Positions 26,703 to 35,676 are shown, counted from the first letter of the stretch. The stretch: 64,000 bases of DNA from an uncultured Pseudomonas sp. (GCF_913774235.1 NZ_CAJYDW010000005.1:124001-188000), one strand, 5' to 3'. Program-made: numbers and translations. Notes: a model not told the origin generated them from the letters alone.

Positions 26703-27287
26703 ATGATCGAAGAGCTGACGCTGGCCGACGCCGAGCTGGCCTTCTACCCGCAATGGCTGCCGCTGGAACGAGCCGACAGCTGGCTGCGGCAGTTGGAGGC
26801 CGAAACGCCCTGGAGCCAGCCACAGGTGCGGGTGTTCAATCGCTGGCATCCGGTACCGCGACAGGTGGCCTGGTATGCCGATCCTGGGGTGGTCTACGGC
26901 TACGCCGGTCTGGATCACGCCGCCTTGCCCTGGACGCCGCTGTTGCAACTCATCCGTGAAGCCGTCGAGGCAGCCTGCGGCCAGGCCTTCAATGGCGTGC
27001 TGCTCAATCGCTACCGCGACGGCCAGGACTCCATGGGTTGGCACAGCGACGACGAAGCCAGTCTCGGCCGCAATCCGGTGATCGCCTCGCTCAACCTGGG
27101 CGCCGCGCGCCGCTTCGACTTCCGCCGCAAGGGCACCAGCCGCATAGGTCATTCCCTGGAGCTAGGTCATGGCAGCCTGCTGGTCATGGCCGGCGCGACC
27201 CAGCATCATTGGCAGCATCAGATCGCCAAGACCCGCAAGGCCAGCGGGGTACGGCTGAATCTCACCTTTCGTTGGATAGCCCCATGA
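26703..27287 (+). CDS. AlkB-like 2-oxoglutarate/Fe(II) dioxygenase
   Basis: A 194-aa dioxygenase of the AlkB superfamily, which repairs alkylated bases by oxidative demethylation. The jelly-roll core shows NRYRDGQDSMGWHSDDE near residue 105 (iron ligands His and Asp), the later His in GATQHHWQHQI near 165, and RLNLTFR near 187 (2-oxoglutarate-binding Arg). PRQVAWYADPGVVYGYAG near 50 is typical of ALKBH2/3-like bacterial members. It is smaller than E. coli AlkB (216 aa). Its stop overlaps the start of the 53-aa basic protein (ATGA). It may act on DNA or RNA; the sequence does not decide. Confidence 0.9.
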   Translation: MIEELTLADAELAFYPQWLPLERADSWLRQLEAETPWSQPQVRVFNRWHPVPRQVAWYADPGVVYGYAGLDHAALPWTPLLQLIREAVEAACGQAFNGVLLNRYRDGQDSMGWHSDDEASLGRNPVIASLNLGAARRFDFRRKGTSRIGHSLELGHGSLLVMAGATQHHWQHQIAKTRKASGVRLNLTFRWIAP

Positions 27288-27445
27288 GCGACGACAGCAA
27301 CAACCTCATCGACTTCACCACCGAGCGCGGCAAGCGCATCCATGACCTCAAGGAGCGCCGCCTGCAGGAAGTGCGTTCGGCCTTCGAGCAGGCCTTGCCG
27401 CTGGCTGCCGCCAAGAAGAAAAAGCGCAAGCCGAAGAAGAAATAG
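27284..27445 (+). CDS. 53-aa small protein with a polylysine C-terminus
   Basis: Translation: an acidic/polar start (SDDSNNLIDFTTERGKR), a predicted amphipathic helix (IHDLKERRLQEVRSAFEQAL) and a strongly basic tail KKKKRKPKKK. It starts within the stop codon of the AlkB-like gene and has the same codon style as its neighbours, which argues for a real coupled gene. I do not recognise a family. The tail suggests binding to nucleic acid or ribosomes; this is inference from charge alone. It is followed by the hsp20 heat-shock promoter, so it closes this three-gene unit. Confidence 0.7.
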   Translation: MSDDSNNLIDFTTERGKRIHDLKERRLQEVRSAFEQALPLAAAKKKKRKPKKK

Positions 27446-27472
27446 GGGCACTACCGTTCGTCGGGATTCGCC

Positions 27473-27500
27473 CTTGAAATTTTTTGGGGAATTCCTATCT
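27473..27500 (+). promoter_or_regulatory. Sigma32-type heat-shock promoter
   Basis: CTTGAAA (27473-27479), a 14-base spacer and CCTATCT (27494-27500) match the RpoH consensus (CTTGAAA / CCCCATNT) well, with a perfect -35. It lies 75 bases before the hsp20 start, leaving a leader long enough for an RNA thermometer. Confidence 0.75.
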
Positions 27501-27524
27501 AGGTTCGTGCGGGATGCCGAAGTC

Positions 27525-27570
27525 GGGTCCCGCAAGCAACACCGAAACTTGCTGAACCTATCAGGAGATT
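27525..27570 (+). ncRNA. ROSE-like RNA thermometer in the hsp20 leader
   Basis: TTGCTGA (27549-27555) can pair with TCAGGAG (27561-27567), which contains the Shine-Dalgarno AGGAG, with a G opposite the SD as in the UUGCU core of ROSE elements. An upstream AAGCAA/TTGCT pairing at about 27533-27553 gives an alternative stem. ROSE thermometers upstream of ibpA-type genes are known in pseudomonads; the fold here was made by eye. Confidence 0.6.
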
Positions 27571-27574
27571 CATC

Positions 27575-28021
27575 ATGAGCAACGTACTGTCCCTGGCCCC
27601 GCTGTTCCGTCATTCCGTCGGCTTCGACCGGTTCAACGACCTGTTCGAATCCGCGCTGCGCAACGACGCTGGCAGCTCCTATCCGCCCTACAACGTCGAG
27701 AAACACGTTGACGACCAGTATCGCATCGTGATCGCCGCCGCCGGTCTCCAGGAAGATGACCTGGAAATCGAAGTCGAGCGTGGCGTCTTGACCGTCAAGG
27801 GTGGCCGGCGCGAAAACAGCGCCGAGAGCGTGACCTTCCTGCACCAGGGCATCGCCCAACGTGCCTTCAAGCTGTCCTTCCGCCTCGCCGACCATATCGA
27901 GGTGAAGGGCGCCGATCTCAAGCATGGCTTGCTGAGCATCGAGCTGGTACGGGTGGTACCGGAAGAAGCCAAGCCCAAGCGCATCGCCATCACCGGCCAG
28001 CGCCCGGCCCTGGACCACTGA
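27575..28021 (+). CDS. Small heat-shock protein (Hsp20/IbpA family)
   Basis: A 148-aa alpha-crystallin-type chaperone that binds unfolding proteins and hands them to DnaK/ClpB. The N-terminus (LSLAPLFRHSVGFDRFNDLFESAL) is IbpA-like. The alpha-crystallin domain spans residues 37-130 (PYNVEKHVDDQYRIVIAAAGLQEDDLEIEVERGVLTVKG, then QRAFKLSFRLADHIEVKGADLKHGLLSIEL). The usual C-terminal I-x-I-type anchor is probably KRIAIT. Heat-shock promoter and thermometer features lie in the leader, and a strong terminator follows 20 bases after the stop, so it is a single-gene unit. Confidence 0.94.
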   Translation: MSNVLSLAPLFRHSVGFDRFNDLFESALRNDAGSSYPPYNVEKHVDDQYRIVIAAAGLQEDDLEIEVERGVLTVKGGRRENSAESVTFLHQGIAQRAFKLSFRLADHIEVKGADLKHGLLSIELVRVVPEEAKPKRIAITGQRPALDH

Positions 28022-28040
28022 TCGTCCAGGCGGCCTGCCT

Positions 28041-28069
28041 AAAAGCCCCAGCCCATGCTGGGGCTTTTT
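28041..28069 (+). terminator. Intrinsic terminator of hsp20
   Basis: AAAAGCCCCAGC and GCTGGGGCTTTTT form a 12-bp stem with a 4-base loop followed by a U-run, 19 bases after the stop codon. Confidence 0.92.
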
Positions 28070-28077
28070 CGTTATGG

Positions 28078-28170
28078 GCGGCCCTCACCCCGACCCTCTC
28101 CCTGAGGGAGAGGGGGCGCCATTGTCGAGCTGGGAGTGGGGTGGAAAACCGCGCAGCGTTTTCCACGCGG
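28078..28170. repeat. Partial composite repeat with a 26-bp palindrome
   Basis: Holds the GGCGCC-flanked CCCTCTCCC/GGGAGAGGG hairpin (28094-28114) in the orientation opposite to the other copies, followed by GTGGAAAACC...GGTTTTCCAC-type palindrome at 28141-28166 identical to 17141-17166. It lies in the non-coding gap between hsp20 and the convergent cupin gene (28022-28236), in which no gene was seen. Confidence 0.6.
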
Positions 28171-28236
28171 AGCATCGCTTAGGTAGGGCTGCGGTGGTTC
28201 CAACGCTGAAGCCCAGCAAGATGGAGCCTCCAGCCG

Positions 28237-28743
28237 CTATTCGGCCTCGTTGCCGGCATGCCCCGGATGTGGCCCCAATTCCCTCACCGGACAATCCCGC
28301 CACTGCCTGTCACCCAGGCTCGCGGTGAATTTCGGATGCAGCGGATAGTGCAGCCGATTGTCCGCGCGACGGGTATCGCCCACCACCAGCAGTTCCACCG
28401 GCTCATCGGTCTCGTTGATGAAGGTGTGGGCGACGCCATCGCCGGCCTTGAAGCCGACCCCGTCGCCCGGTCCGAGTCGATGGGCGTGGCCGTCGATCCA
28501 GGCGGTGGGGTGGCCGGCGATCACATAGATGAATTCGTCCTCGGTAGCTTCCGCATGGGGCCGCGAGGTGCGGCGGCCGGGTGGCAGCAGTTCGTGATGG
28601 ATACCCAGGCGGGCGAAGCCAAAGTGGCGGCCGAAGGCGGCGCCCAGGGAAAAGCGCTCGTCGCTATCCGGGTAACCGGGGCTGTCGGGCGCCTGGAGCC
28701 GGGACCAGTGGACGATCTTGTCGAAATCTTTCCGGGATTGCAT
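28237..28743 (-). CDS. Cupin-domain protein
   Basis: A 168-aa protein with one conserved cupin barrel. The two cupin motifs are visible: HHELLPPGRRTSRPHAEATEDEFIYVIAG near residues 55-85 (metal ligands His and Glu) and HRLGPGDGVGFKAGDGVAHTFINETDEPVELLVVG near 95-130 (final His). It may bind a metal and a small carboxylate or sugar, but the substrate cannot be named. The ATG at 28743 is chosen since MQSRKDFDKIVHWS begins a normal N-terminus; a longer frame runs into the divergent promoter region. It faces away from the peptide transporter operon with an 88-base gap. Confidence 0.85.
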   Translation of the reverse strand: MQSRKDFDKIVHWSRLQAPDSPGYPDSDERFSLGAAFGRHFGFARLGIHHELLPPGRRTSRPHAEATEDEFIYVIAGHPTAWIDGHAHRLGPGDGVGFKAGDGVAHTFINETDEPVELLVVGDTRRADNRLHYPLHPKFTASLGDRQWRDCPVRELGPHPGHAGNEAE

Positions 28744-28831
28744 GGGGTGCTGCGCCTCGCGGGAAAATAGCTCAAGCTTAGCCGCTTGGGCGGATGCTGC
28801 CGCCCCAGGTATCCATCGGTACAGGAACGCG

Positions 28832-31057
28832 ATGCCCAGACTGTTCAGACAACTTCTCGCGCTGCTGACCCTGGCGCTGCTCGCTGGCTGCTCGCCAAGC
28901 GACACGCCGATCAACAGTCCGTACCGCGCCGGGGCCGAGGGGCAGAATACCCTCTATACCGCCTTCACCACCCGCTCGCCGAAGTACCTCGATCCGGCCA
29001 GTTCCTATTCCGGCGACGAGACCAACTTCACCTACAACATCTATGAGCCGCTCTACGGCTACCACTATTTCAAACGACCCTACGAGCTGATCCCGCGCGG
29101 CGCCGAGCGGGTGGTCGCGCCCTATTACCTGGACGCCCAGGGCCAGCGGCTGCCCGACGATGCGCCCGCGGACCAGATCGCCCAGAGCGTGTACGACATC
29201 CCCATCCGTCGCGACGCCCGCTATGCGCCCCATCCGGCCTTCGCCCGCGATGCCCAGGGCCACTACCGCTACTTCCCGATCAAGCCCGAGGATCTGGCGG
29301 ACCGGTACCAGATTCCCGATTTCCCCGAGACCGACAGCCGCGCCCTGACCGCCGCCGACTACGCCTATGGCCTGCGCCGGCTGGCCAGTCCACGCCTGGT
29401 CTCGCCCAGCTACGCCATCTTTGCCGAGCACCTGGTGGGGATGCAGGCCTTCGGCGATAGCCTTCGCGCCGCGGACAAGGCCCTGCGTGCCACGCTGCCC
29501 AAGGGCGCGCCGCTGCCCTGGCTGGACCTGCGCCAGGGCGATCTGCCCGGCGTAGAGGTGCTGGACGACCACACCCTGAGGTTGCGGGTGATCGGCAAAT
29601 ACCCCCAATTCAACTACTGGCTGGCCATGACCTTCGCCGCGCCCATTCCCTGGGAGGCGGAGCGCTTCTACAGCCAGCCCGGCATGGCCGAGCACAATCT
29701 CAGCCTCAACAGCTGGCCGGTGGGCACCGGGCCCTATCGTCTGGCCGAATCCATCCCCAATCGCCGCCACGTGCTGGAGCGCAATCCCAACTACCACGCC
29801 GATCCCTACCCCTGCGAGGGGGAGCCCAGCGATCGCGAGCAGGGCCGGCTGGACGACTGCGGCAAGCCCATGCCGCTGATCGACCGCGCCGTGTTCAGCC
29901 TGGAAAAGGAAAGCGTGCCGCTGATGGGCAAGTTCATCCAGGGCTACTACGACGCGCCACAGATCGAGCGCGGTGAGTACGGCGTGGCCCTGCGTACCCG
30001 CGCCGGTGACTCGGTCGACTCTGCCGAACTCTATCGCGAGCGCGGCCTCAAGCTGCCCACCGCGGTGGAAGCGTCCAACTGGTACATCGGCTTCAACTGG
30101 CTGGACCCGGTGGTGGGGCAGGGTGCTACACCCGAGCAGCAGGAACGCAATCGCAAGCTGCGCCAGGCGTTGTCCATCGCCTTCGATTGGGAGAGCTACA
30201 TCACCGTCTTCCTCAATGGCAACGGTCTGATCGCCAACGGCCCGTTGCCGCCCGGGGTGCTGGGCTACGAGGCGCCGCCCGCTGGCAGCAACCCGGTGGT
30301 CTATAGGCTGGTCGACGGCAAGCCCGAGCGGCGGCCCATCGAGGACGCCAAGCGCCTGCTCGCCGAAGCGGGCTATCCCGACGGGCGCGACGCCAACAGC
30401 GGGCGGCCGCTAATCCTGCAGTACGATGCCCAAAGCAGTGGCGACAGCGCCATGTTCGACTGGATGCGCCAGCAGACCGCCAAATTGGGTATCCAGCTGG
30501 AACTGCGCGGCACCGACTACAACAGATTCCAGGACAAGATGCGCAAGGGCGCGGCGCAGATCTTCTTCTGGGGTTGGAATGCCGACTATCCCGATGCCGA
30601 GAACTTCCTCTTTCTGCTCTACGGCCCCCAGGGCAAGGCCAAGCATGGCGGCGAGAATGCCAGTAACTACCGCAATCCCGAATACGACCGGCTGTTCGAG
30701 CAGATGAAAAGCCTCGACGACGGGCCGCAAAAGGTCGCCTTGATCCGGCGCATGGTGGCCATCGTGCAGCAGGACGCGCCCTGGCTGTTCGGTTGGAATC
30801 CGCTCTCCGGTGGCGCCTACCAGCAGTGGGTGTACAACGCCAAACCGACCCAGATGGTGCGCGATCAACTGCGCTACCTGCGCCTGGACCCGGCCCTGCG
30901 TGAGCGCGAGGTCCAGGAGTGGAATCAGCCGGTGCTCTGGCCGCTGTGGTTGCTACTGGGCCTGGCGCTGCTGCTGGTGTGGCCGGCCTGGCGCATCCTC
31001 AAACGCCGGGAGCGCCAGACCGCCTTTGGCGATGCGGCAAGGGAGGAGCGGCCATGA
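28832..31057 (+). CDS. Peptide ABC transporter substrate-binding lipoprotein with C-terminal membrane anchor
   Basis: A 741-aa extracytoplasmic solute-binding protein of family 5 (DppA/OppA/YejA). It begins with a lipoprotein signal (LFRQLLALLTLALLAGC, lipobox LAGC). The SBP_bac_5 body has YNIYEPLYGYHYF, NSWPVGTGPYRLAE near residue 300, QALSIAFDWESYI near 450 and FFWGWNADYPDAENFLFLLYGP near 585. Unusually, the C-terminus adds a hydrophobic helix (LWPLWLLLGLALLLVWPAW) followed by KRRER, so the protein could be anchored at both ends. It is longer than typical family members (520-600 aa). The next gene starts inside its stop codon. Confidence 0.9.
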   Translation: MPRLFRQLLALLTLALLAGCSPSDTPINSPYRAGAEGQNTLYTAFTTRSPKYLDPASSYSGDETNFTYNIYEPLYGYHYFKRPYELIPRGAERVVAPYYLDAQGQRLPDDAPADQIAQSVYDIPIRRDARYAPHPAFARDAQGHYRYFPIKPEDLADRYQIPDFPETDSRALTAADYAYGLRRLASPRLVSPSYAIFAEHLVGMQAFGDSLRAADKALRATLPKGAPLPWLDLRQGDLPGVEVLDDHTLRLRVIGKYPQFNYWLAMTFAAPIPWEAERFYSQPGMAEHNLSLNSWPVGTGPYRLAESIPNRRHVLERNPNYHADPYPCEGEPSDREQGRLDDCGKPMPLIDRAVFSLEKESVPLMGKFIQGYYDAPQIERGEYGVALRTRAGDSVDSAELYRERGLKLPTAVEASNWYIGFNWLDPVVGQGATPEQQERNRKLRQALSIAFDWESYITVFLNGNGLIANGPLPPGVLGYEAPPAGSNPVVYRLVDGKPERRPIEDAKRLLAEAGYPDGRDANSGRPLILQYDAQSSGDSAMFDWMRQQTAKLGIQLELRGTDYNRFQDKMRKGAAQIFFWGWNADYPDAENFLFLLYGPQGKAKHGGENASNYRNPEYDRLFEQMKSLDDGPQKVALIRRMVAIVQQDAPWLFGWNPLSGGAYQQWVYNAKPTQMVRDQLRYLRLDPALREREVQEWNQPVLWPLWLLLGLALLLVWPAWRILKRRERQTAFGDAAREERP

Positions 31058-32031
31058 TCGGTTACCTGCTGCGGCGCCTGGCCTATGGCGTGCTCATCCT
31101 GATCGGCGTGAATCTGCTGACCTTCGTGCTGTTCTTCACCGTCAACACCCCGGACGACATGGCGCGCCTGGCCATCGGCGGCAAATATGTCACCGCCGAA
31201 GCCATCGAGGACTGGAAGGCGGAGCACGGCTATGACAAGCCGCTGCTCATCAATACCACCCGTGAAGGAGGGCAGCGTTTCACCGATACGCTCTTCTTCG
31301 AACGATCGGTCAGCCTGCTGATGTTCGACTTCGGCACCTCCGACAGCGGTCGCGACATCGGCCGGGAGATCGCCGAGCGCGCCGGACCGAGCCTGGCGCT
31401 GGCCCTGCCGACCTTCGTCCTCGGCTTGCTCGCCAGCGTCGGCTTCGCCCTGCTGCTGGTATTCTTCCGCGCCACTCGCCTGGACTTCTGGGGCGTGGTG
31501 CTCTGCGTCCTGCTGCTGTCGATCTCTTCGCTGTTCTACATCATCGCCGGCCAGTGGCTGTTCTCCAAGATCCTGCGCCTGGTTCCTTACTCGGGTTACG
31601 AAGAGGGCTGGAACCTGCTGCGTTTCCTGGCATTGCCGGTGCTGGTGGCGGTGATTTCCGGACTGGGCAGCCAGGCGCGTTTCTATCGCGCGCTGTTCCT
31701 CGAGGAGATCGGCAAGGACTATGTGCGCACCGCCCGCGCCAAGGGCCTGGCCGAGCGCCAGGTGTTGTTGCGCCATGTGCTGCGCAACGCGGCGCTGCCG
31801 ATTCTCACCGGGGTGGTCTCGGCCATTCCCCTGCTGATCATGGGCAGCCTGATCGCCGAATCCTTCTTCGGCATCCCTGGGCTGGGCAGCTACACCATCG
31901 ACGCCATCAACGGCCAGGACTTCGCCGTGGTGCGCACCATGGTGTTCCTCGGCTCGGTGCTCTACATCGTCGGGCTGATCCTGGCGGACCTGTCCTACAC
32001 CCTCGCCGATCCGCGCGTCCGTTTCGAGTAG
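31054..32031 (+). CDS. Peptide ABC transporter permease (DppB/YejB type)
   Basis: A 325-aa inner-membrane permease. The N-terminus IGYLLRRLAYGVLILIGVNLLTFVLFF is the DppB signature; further on are the BPD_transp_1 coupling helix RTARAKGLAERQVLLRHVLRNAALPILTG near residue 225-250 and the conserved ESFFGIPGLGSYTIDAINGQDF near 270. About six membrane helices are predicted. It starts at the ATG that overlaps the lipoprotein stop. It pairs with the following permease to form the channel. Confidence 0.92.
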   Translation: MIGYLLRRLAYGVLILIGVNLLTFVLFFTVNTPDDMARLAIGGKYVTAEAIEDWKAEHGYDKPLLINTTREGGQRFTDTLFFERSVSLLMFDFGTSDSGRDIGREIAERAGPSLALALPTFVLGLLASVGFALLLVFFRATRLDFWGVVLCVLLLSISSLFYIIAGQWLFSKILRLVPYSGYEEGWNLLRFLALPVLVAVISGLGSQARFYRALFLEEIGKDYVRTARAKGLAERQVLLRHVLRNAALPILTGVVSAIPLLIMGSLIAESFFGIPGLGSYTIDAINGQDFAVVRTMVFLGSVLYIVGLILADLSYTLADPRVRFE

Positions 32032-32036
32032 CCGCC

Positions 32037-33494
32037 ATGCCGACCTTCGTCTTGCTCTGGACCGATCTCGCGCTCTTCCTGTTGGTGGCCGGTACCCTGG
32101 TCTACGCCTGGCGCGCGCGCCGCCAACCCGCCTTGCGCGCCAGCTGGCGCCGGGTGCTGGAGGACGCGCCGGCGATGAGCGCAGCCGTGGTGCTGGCCAG
32201 CTTCGTCACCATCGCCCTGCTGGATTCGGTGCATTATCGCCCGCAACTGCCGGCTGCGCCCGGGGCCTCGGCGCCGATCTATTCCCCTACGGTGCTCTCG
32301 GCCCTGGATGGCTTGCTGGCCGACACCAGCCTCACCCAGCGCGAGAAGACCTATTCCGCGCCGCTCGCCACTCACCAGTTCACCAAGGAAACCCTGGGCA
32401 CCACCGCCGATGGCAAGGCGTTGCGGGACTTCCCGCGGCTCAAGCACGCTGGCACCACCCTAAGCGATCCCGCCCGTGAGTGGCGTGGCGATGTCCTCAG
32501 GCGGCTGGCGCTCGGGCTGCTCGGTGGTCTGGCGCTGGCCCTGGCCACCGCCGCCCTGGCGGCGGTCCGGCTGCGCGAAGCCGGTAGCTTCAAGAAACGC
32601 TGCGAGCTCATCATCCGTGGCCATACCGCCACGCCCTGGCGGGCGATCCTGCTGACCTGGCTGGGCGTCTGCCTGGTGGCCGGCAGCGTGATCGGCCTGG
32701 CCAGCGGTTACCACGTGCTGGGCACCGACAGCACCGGCAACGATGTCCTCTACCAGTCGCTCAAGAGCATCCGCACCGCCTTCGTCATCGGCAGCCTGAC
32801 CACCCTGGCCATGCTGCCGCCGGCCATCGGCTTCGGCCTGGCCGCCGGTTATTTCAAGGGCCGGGTGGACGATATCATCACCTACCTCTACACCACCCTG
32901 ACCTCCATCCCCGGGGTACTGCTGGTGGCCGCCTGCGTGCTGATGATGCAGGTGTTCATCGACCGGCACCCGGAGCTGTTCGACACCGGCGCGGCGCGGG
33001 CCGACCTGCGGCTGTTCATGCTCTGCCTGATCCTTGGCCTGACCGGCTGGGCCGGCCTCTGCCGCCTGCTGCGCGCCGAGGCGCTCAAGTTGCGCGAGCT
33101 GGAGTACGTACAGGCGGCGCGGGCCTTCGGTGTCTCCCATTTCACCATCCTGCGCCGGCACCTGCTGCCCAACGTCTTCTACCTGGTGCTCATCACCCTG
33201 ACCCTGGAATTCTCCAGCCTGGTGCTCTACGAAGCGGTGCTGTCCTACCTGGGCATCGGCGTCGACCCGACCATGAATTCCTTCGGCTCCATGATCAACG
33301 ACGCCCGCACCGAGATGTCGCGCACGCCGATGATCTGGTGGAACCTGTTCAGCGCCTTCGCCTTCATGCTGGCCCTGGTGCTGGCGGCCAACCTGTTCGC
33401 CGATGCGGTACGCGACGCCTTCGATCCGCGCAGTCGCCGGTTGAGATCCGCCTGGCGCAGACGCCGCCCTGGGCAGGGTGAGGTACAGCCATGA
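32037..33494 (+). CDS. Peptide ABC transporter permease (DppC/YejE type), long form
   Basis: A 485-aa permease, clearly longer than DppC (300 aa) or YejE (341 aa). Residues 1-245 hold an N-terminal membrane helix, a second helix and a loop of about 100 residues (HYRPQLPAAPGASAPIYSPTVLSALDG...), then a third helix. The transport core follows: GTDSTGNDVLYQSLKSIRTAFVIG near residue 235 (typical of the DppC group), the coupling segment VQAARAFGVSHFTILRRHLLPN near 360 and EAVLSYLGIGVDPTMNSFGSMI near 400. It is 5 bases after the first permease and overlaps the ATPase gene. The extra loop may contact the large binding protein, which is inference. Confidence 0.9.
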   Translation: MPTFVLLWTDLALFLLVAGTLVYAWRARRQPALRASWRRVLEDAPAMSAAVVLASFVTIALLDSVHYRPQLPAAPGASAPIYSPTVLSALDGLLADTSLTQREKTYSAPLATHQFTKETLGTTADGKALRDFPRLKHAGTTLSDPAREWRGDVLRRLALGLLGGLALALATAALAAVRLREAGSFKKRCELIIRGHTATPWRAILLTWLGVCLVAGSVIGLASGYHVLGTDSTGNDVLYQSLKSIRTAFVIGSLTTLAMLPPAIGFGLAAGYFKGRVDDIITYLYTTLTSIPGVLLVAACVLMMQVFIDRHPELFDTGAARADLRLFMLCLILGLTGWAGLCRLLRAEALKLRELEYVQAARAFGVSHFTILRRHLLPNVFYLVLITLTLEFSSLVLYEAVLSYLGIGVDPTMNSFGSMINDARTEMSRTPMIWWNLFSAFAFMLALVLAANLFADAVRDAFDPRSRRLRSAWRRRRPGQGEVQP

Positions 33495-35143
33495 AGCCGG
33501 TGCTGGAGATTCGCGACCTGGAGATCCTGGTCGACGGCGAGGAGGGCACCCGCCAGGCGGTCAAGGGGCTGGCCCTGGCCATCGCCCAAGGGGAGACCTT
33601 CGCCCTGGTGGGCGAGTCCGGCAGCGGCAAGAGCGTCACGGCGCTCTCGCTGCTGCGCCTGCTGCCGCCGTCGCTGGGCATCACCCGGGGTGCCGCGCTC
33701 CTGGCCGGTACCGACCTGCACCGTCTGCCGGAACGCCGCCTGCGTGAACTGTGCGGTGGGCGCATCGGCACCATCTTCCAGGAGCCGGCCACCAGCCTGA
33801 ATCCGGTCATGCGCATCGGCGAGCAGATCGAGGAGACGCTGCGCGCCCATACCCCGCTGCGCGGTGCTGCCGCCCGGGCCAAGGTGGTGGAGTGGCTGCG
33901 CCGGGTCGGCATTCCCGAGCCGGAGCGGCGCATCGACGACTATCCCTTCCAGTTCTCCGGCGGCCAGAAGCAGCGCGTCATGATTGCCCTGGCGTTGGCC
34001 GCCGAACCGGATCTGCTGATCGCCGACGAGCCCACCACGGCGCTGGACGTCACCGTCCAGGCGCAGATCCTGATGTTGCTGGCCGATATCCAGCGCGAAC
34101 TGGGCATGGCCATCCTGCTGATCACCCACGATCTCGCGGTGGTGCGCCAGGTCGCTCATCACGTCGCCCTGATGCGCCATGGCGAGATCGTCGAGAGCGC
34201 CCCGGCGGCGGAGTTCTTCCAGGCACCCCGGCATCCCTATGCCCGCGAGTTGTTCGCCGCCATTCCTACCTTCGCCAAGCGCGGCCAGACCCTGGCCGGT
34301 ACGCCACGCGCCTTGCCCGAGAGGCAGCCGGGCGAGCGGCTGCTGGAAGTGCGCGAGCTGGCGGTGCACTATCCGATCCGCCGTGGCGCCTGGGGGCGGA
34401 CCCGCGACTGGGTCAAGGCAGTGGACGGCGTGACCTTCGACCTGCACGCCGGTGAGACCCTGGCGCTGCTGGGTGAATCCGGCTGCGGCAAGACCACCAC
34501 CGGCAAGGCGCTGCTGCGGCTGCTGGATGGTCCACGCATCCAGGGCAGCGCTCACCTCGGCGGCGAGGATTTGCTCAGGGCGGATCGCCGCACCCTGCAA
34601 CGGCTGCGGCGGCAAATCCAGATCGTCTTCCAGGACCCCTTTGCCTCCCTCGATCCGCGCATGCGCATCGGCGCCACCCTGGAGCAGGGGCTGCTGGCCC
34701 TGCGCCCGGAGCTGGACGCTACCGAGCGCAAGCGCCGTGCCGCCGCCCTGGTGGAGCGGGTCGGCCTGCCGGGTGACACCCTCCAGCGCTTTCCCCATGA
34801 GTTCTCCGGCGGCCAGCGTCAGCGTATCGCCATCGCCCGGGCGCTGATCGTCGAACCCCAGGTGCTGGTCTGCGACGAGCCCACCTCGGCGCTGGACGTC
34901 TCAGTGCAGGCGCAGATCCTCGATCTCCTGCGCGAACTCCAGGCGGAGATGGGCTTGGCCTATTTGTTCATCACCCACAATTTCGGTGTCGTCGAATACC
35001 TGGCCGATCGCATCGCGGTAATGGACGGCGGCCGCATCGTCGAGCAGGGCAGCGCCGCGCAGGTGCTGCGTGCGCCCCACCATGCCATGACCCAGCGCCT
35101 GCTGGCCGCCGTGCCGCGGCTCGACGTCGGGACCAGGCCTTGA
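33491..35143 (+). CDS. Peptide ABC transporter, fused double ATP-binding protein (YejF type)
   Basis: A 550-aa protein with two nucleotide-binding domains. Domain 1: Walker A GESGSGKS near residue 42, signature FSGGQKQR near 158, Walker [13 protein letters not shown]. Domain 2: GESGCGKTT near 328, FSGGQRQR near 437, [11 protein letters not shown] near 457. Both halves have oligopeptide-transporter C-terminal extensions ([25 protein letters not shown]). The gene order binding protein-permease-permease-double ATPase is that of yejABEF. It overlaps the preceding permease by four bases, and the acetyltransferase gene starts in its stop. Confidence 0.94.
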   Translation: MKPVLEIRDLEILVDGEEGTRQAVKGLALAIAQGETFALVGESGSGKSVTALSLLRLLPPSLGITRGAALLAGTDLHRLPERRLRELCGGRIGTIFQEPATSLNPVMRIGEQIEETLRAHTPLRGAAARAKVVEWLRRVGIPEPERRIDDYPFQFSGGQKQRVMIALALAAEPDLLIADEPTTALDVTVQAQILMLLADIQRELGMAILLITHDLAVVRQVAHHVALMRHGEIVESAPAAEFFQAPRHPYARELFAAIPTFAKRGQTLAGTPRALPERQPGERLLEVRELAVHYPIRRGAWGRTRDWVKAVDGVTFDLHAGETLALLGESGCGKTTTGKALLRLLDGPRIQGSAHLGGEDLLRADRRTLQRLRRQIQIVFQDPFASLDPRMRIGATLEQGLLALRPELDATERKRRAAALVERVGLPGDTLQRFPHEFSGGQRQRIAIARALIVEPQVLVCDEPTSALDVSVQAQILDLLRELQAEMGLAYLFITHNFGVVEYLADRIAVMDGGRIVEQGSAAQVLRAPHHAMTQRLLAAVPRLDVGTRP

Positions 35144-35676
35144 ACTTTCCGCCGCGCATCGCCCTGGCCGATTTCGACCTGGTCTGGCCCCAGCCGCGCC
35201 TGGCCGCGGCTTTCGCCGAGGCGCTGAACTGGAGCTATGCCGAGCACCGGCGCTTCCTCGCCTGGGCCCGCGAACAGACCACCGTCGCCCAGGCGCGCGA
35301 CAGCCTGCTCGCCGCCCGTGGTGCCTTCACCCTGGCCCAGGGCGAAAAACGTTACTTCCTGATGCGTGGCGAGGAGTTGCTCGGCTGCCTGGGCCTCACG
35401 CCTCTGGAGGGCGGCCGGCGCTACGAGATCGGCTACTGGATGCACAGCCTGCATACCGGACAGGGCTTCATGACTGCGGCGCTGCGGCATTTCGTCGAAC
35501 AGCGCGGAGCGGCGGGCTTCTATCTCACTACCTCGGCTGCCAATACATCCAGTCAACGGCTGGCTGAGCGAGTCGGTTTCCGCCGGGTGCGGATAGTGCA
35601 AGATGATCGCGAGAGCCCCGAGGGCGGGCGTTGCGCGACTTGGGTCTACGAACTTCCACCGGACACCCCGCGATGA
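35140..35676 (+). CDS. GNAT acetyltransferase (RimJ/RimL type) 1
   Basis: A 178-aa acetyltransferase. The domain starts near residue 8; the acetyl-CoA-binding region is YEIGYWMHSLHTGQGFMTAALRHFVE near 100-125, followed by SAANTSSQRLAERVGFRRV near 135. The start is TTG at 35140, overlapping the ATPase stop TGA; no ATG or GTG lies closer to the domain boundary, and the overlap pattern fits the rest of the operon. RimL-type enzymes acetylate N-terminal or small-molecule amines. Translational coupling to a peptide importer suggests it modifies an imported peptide or related compound; the substrate is unknown. Confidence 0.82.
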   Translation: MNFPPRIALADFDLVWPQPRLAAAFAEALNWSYAEHRRFLAWAREQTTVAQARDSLLAARGAFTLAQGEKRYFLMRGEELLGCLGLTPLEGGRRYEIGYWMHSLHTGQGFMTAALRHFVEQRGAAGFYLTTSAANTSSQRLAERVGFRRVRIVQDDRESPEGGRCATWVYELPPDTPR

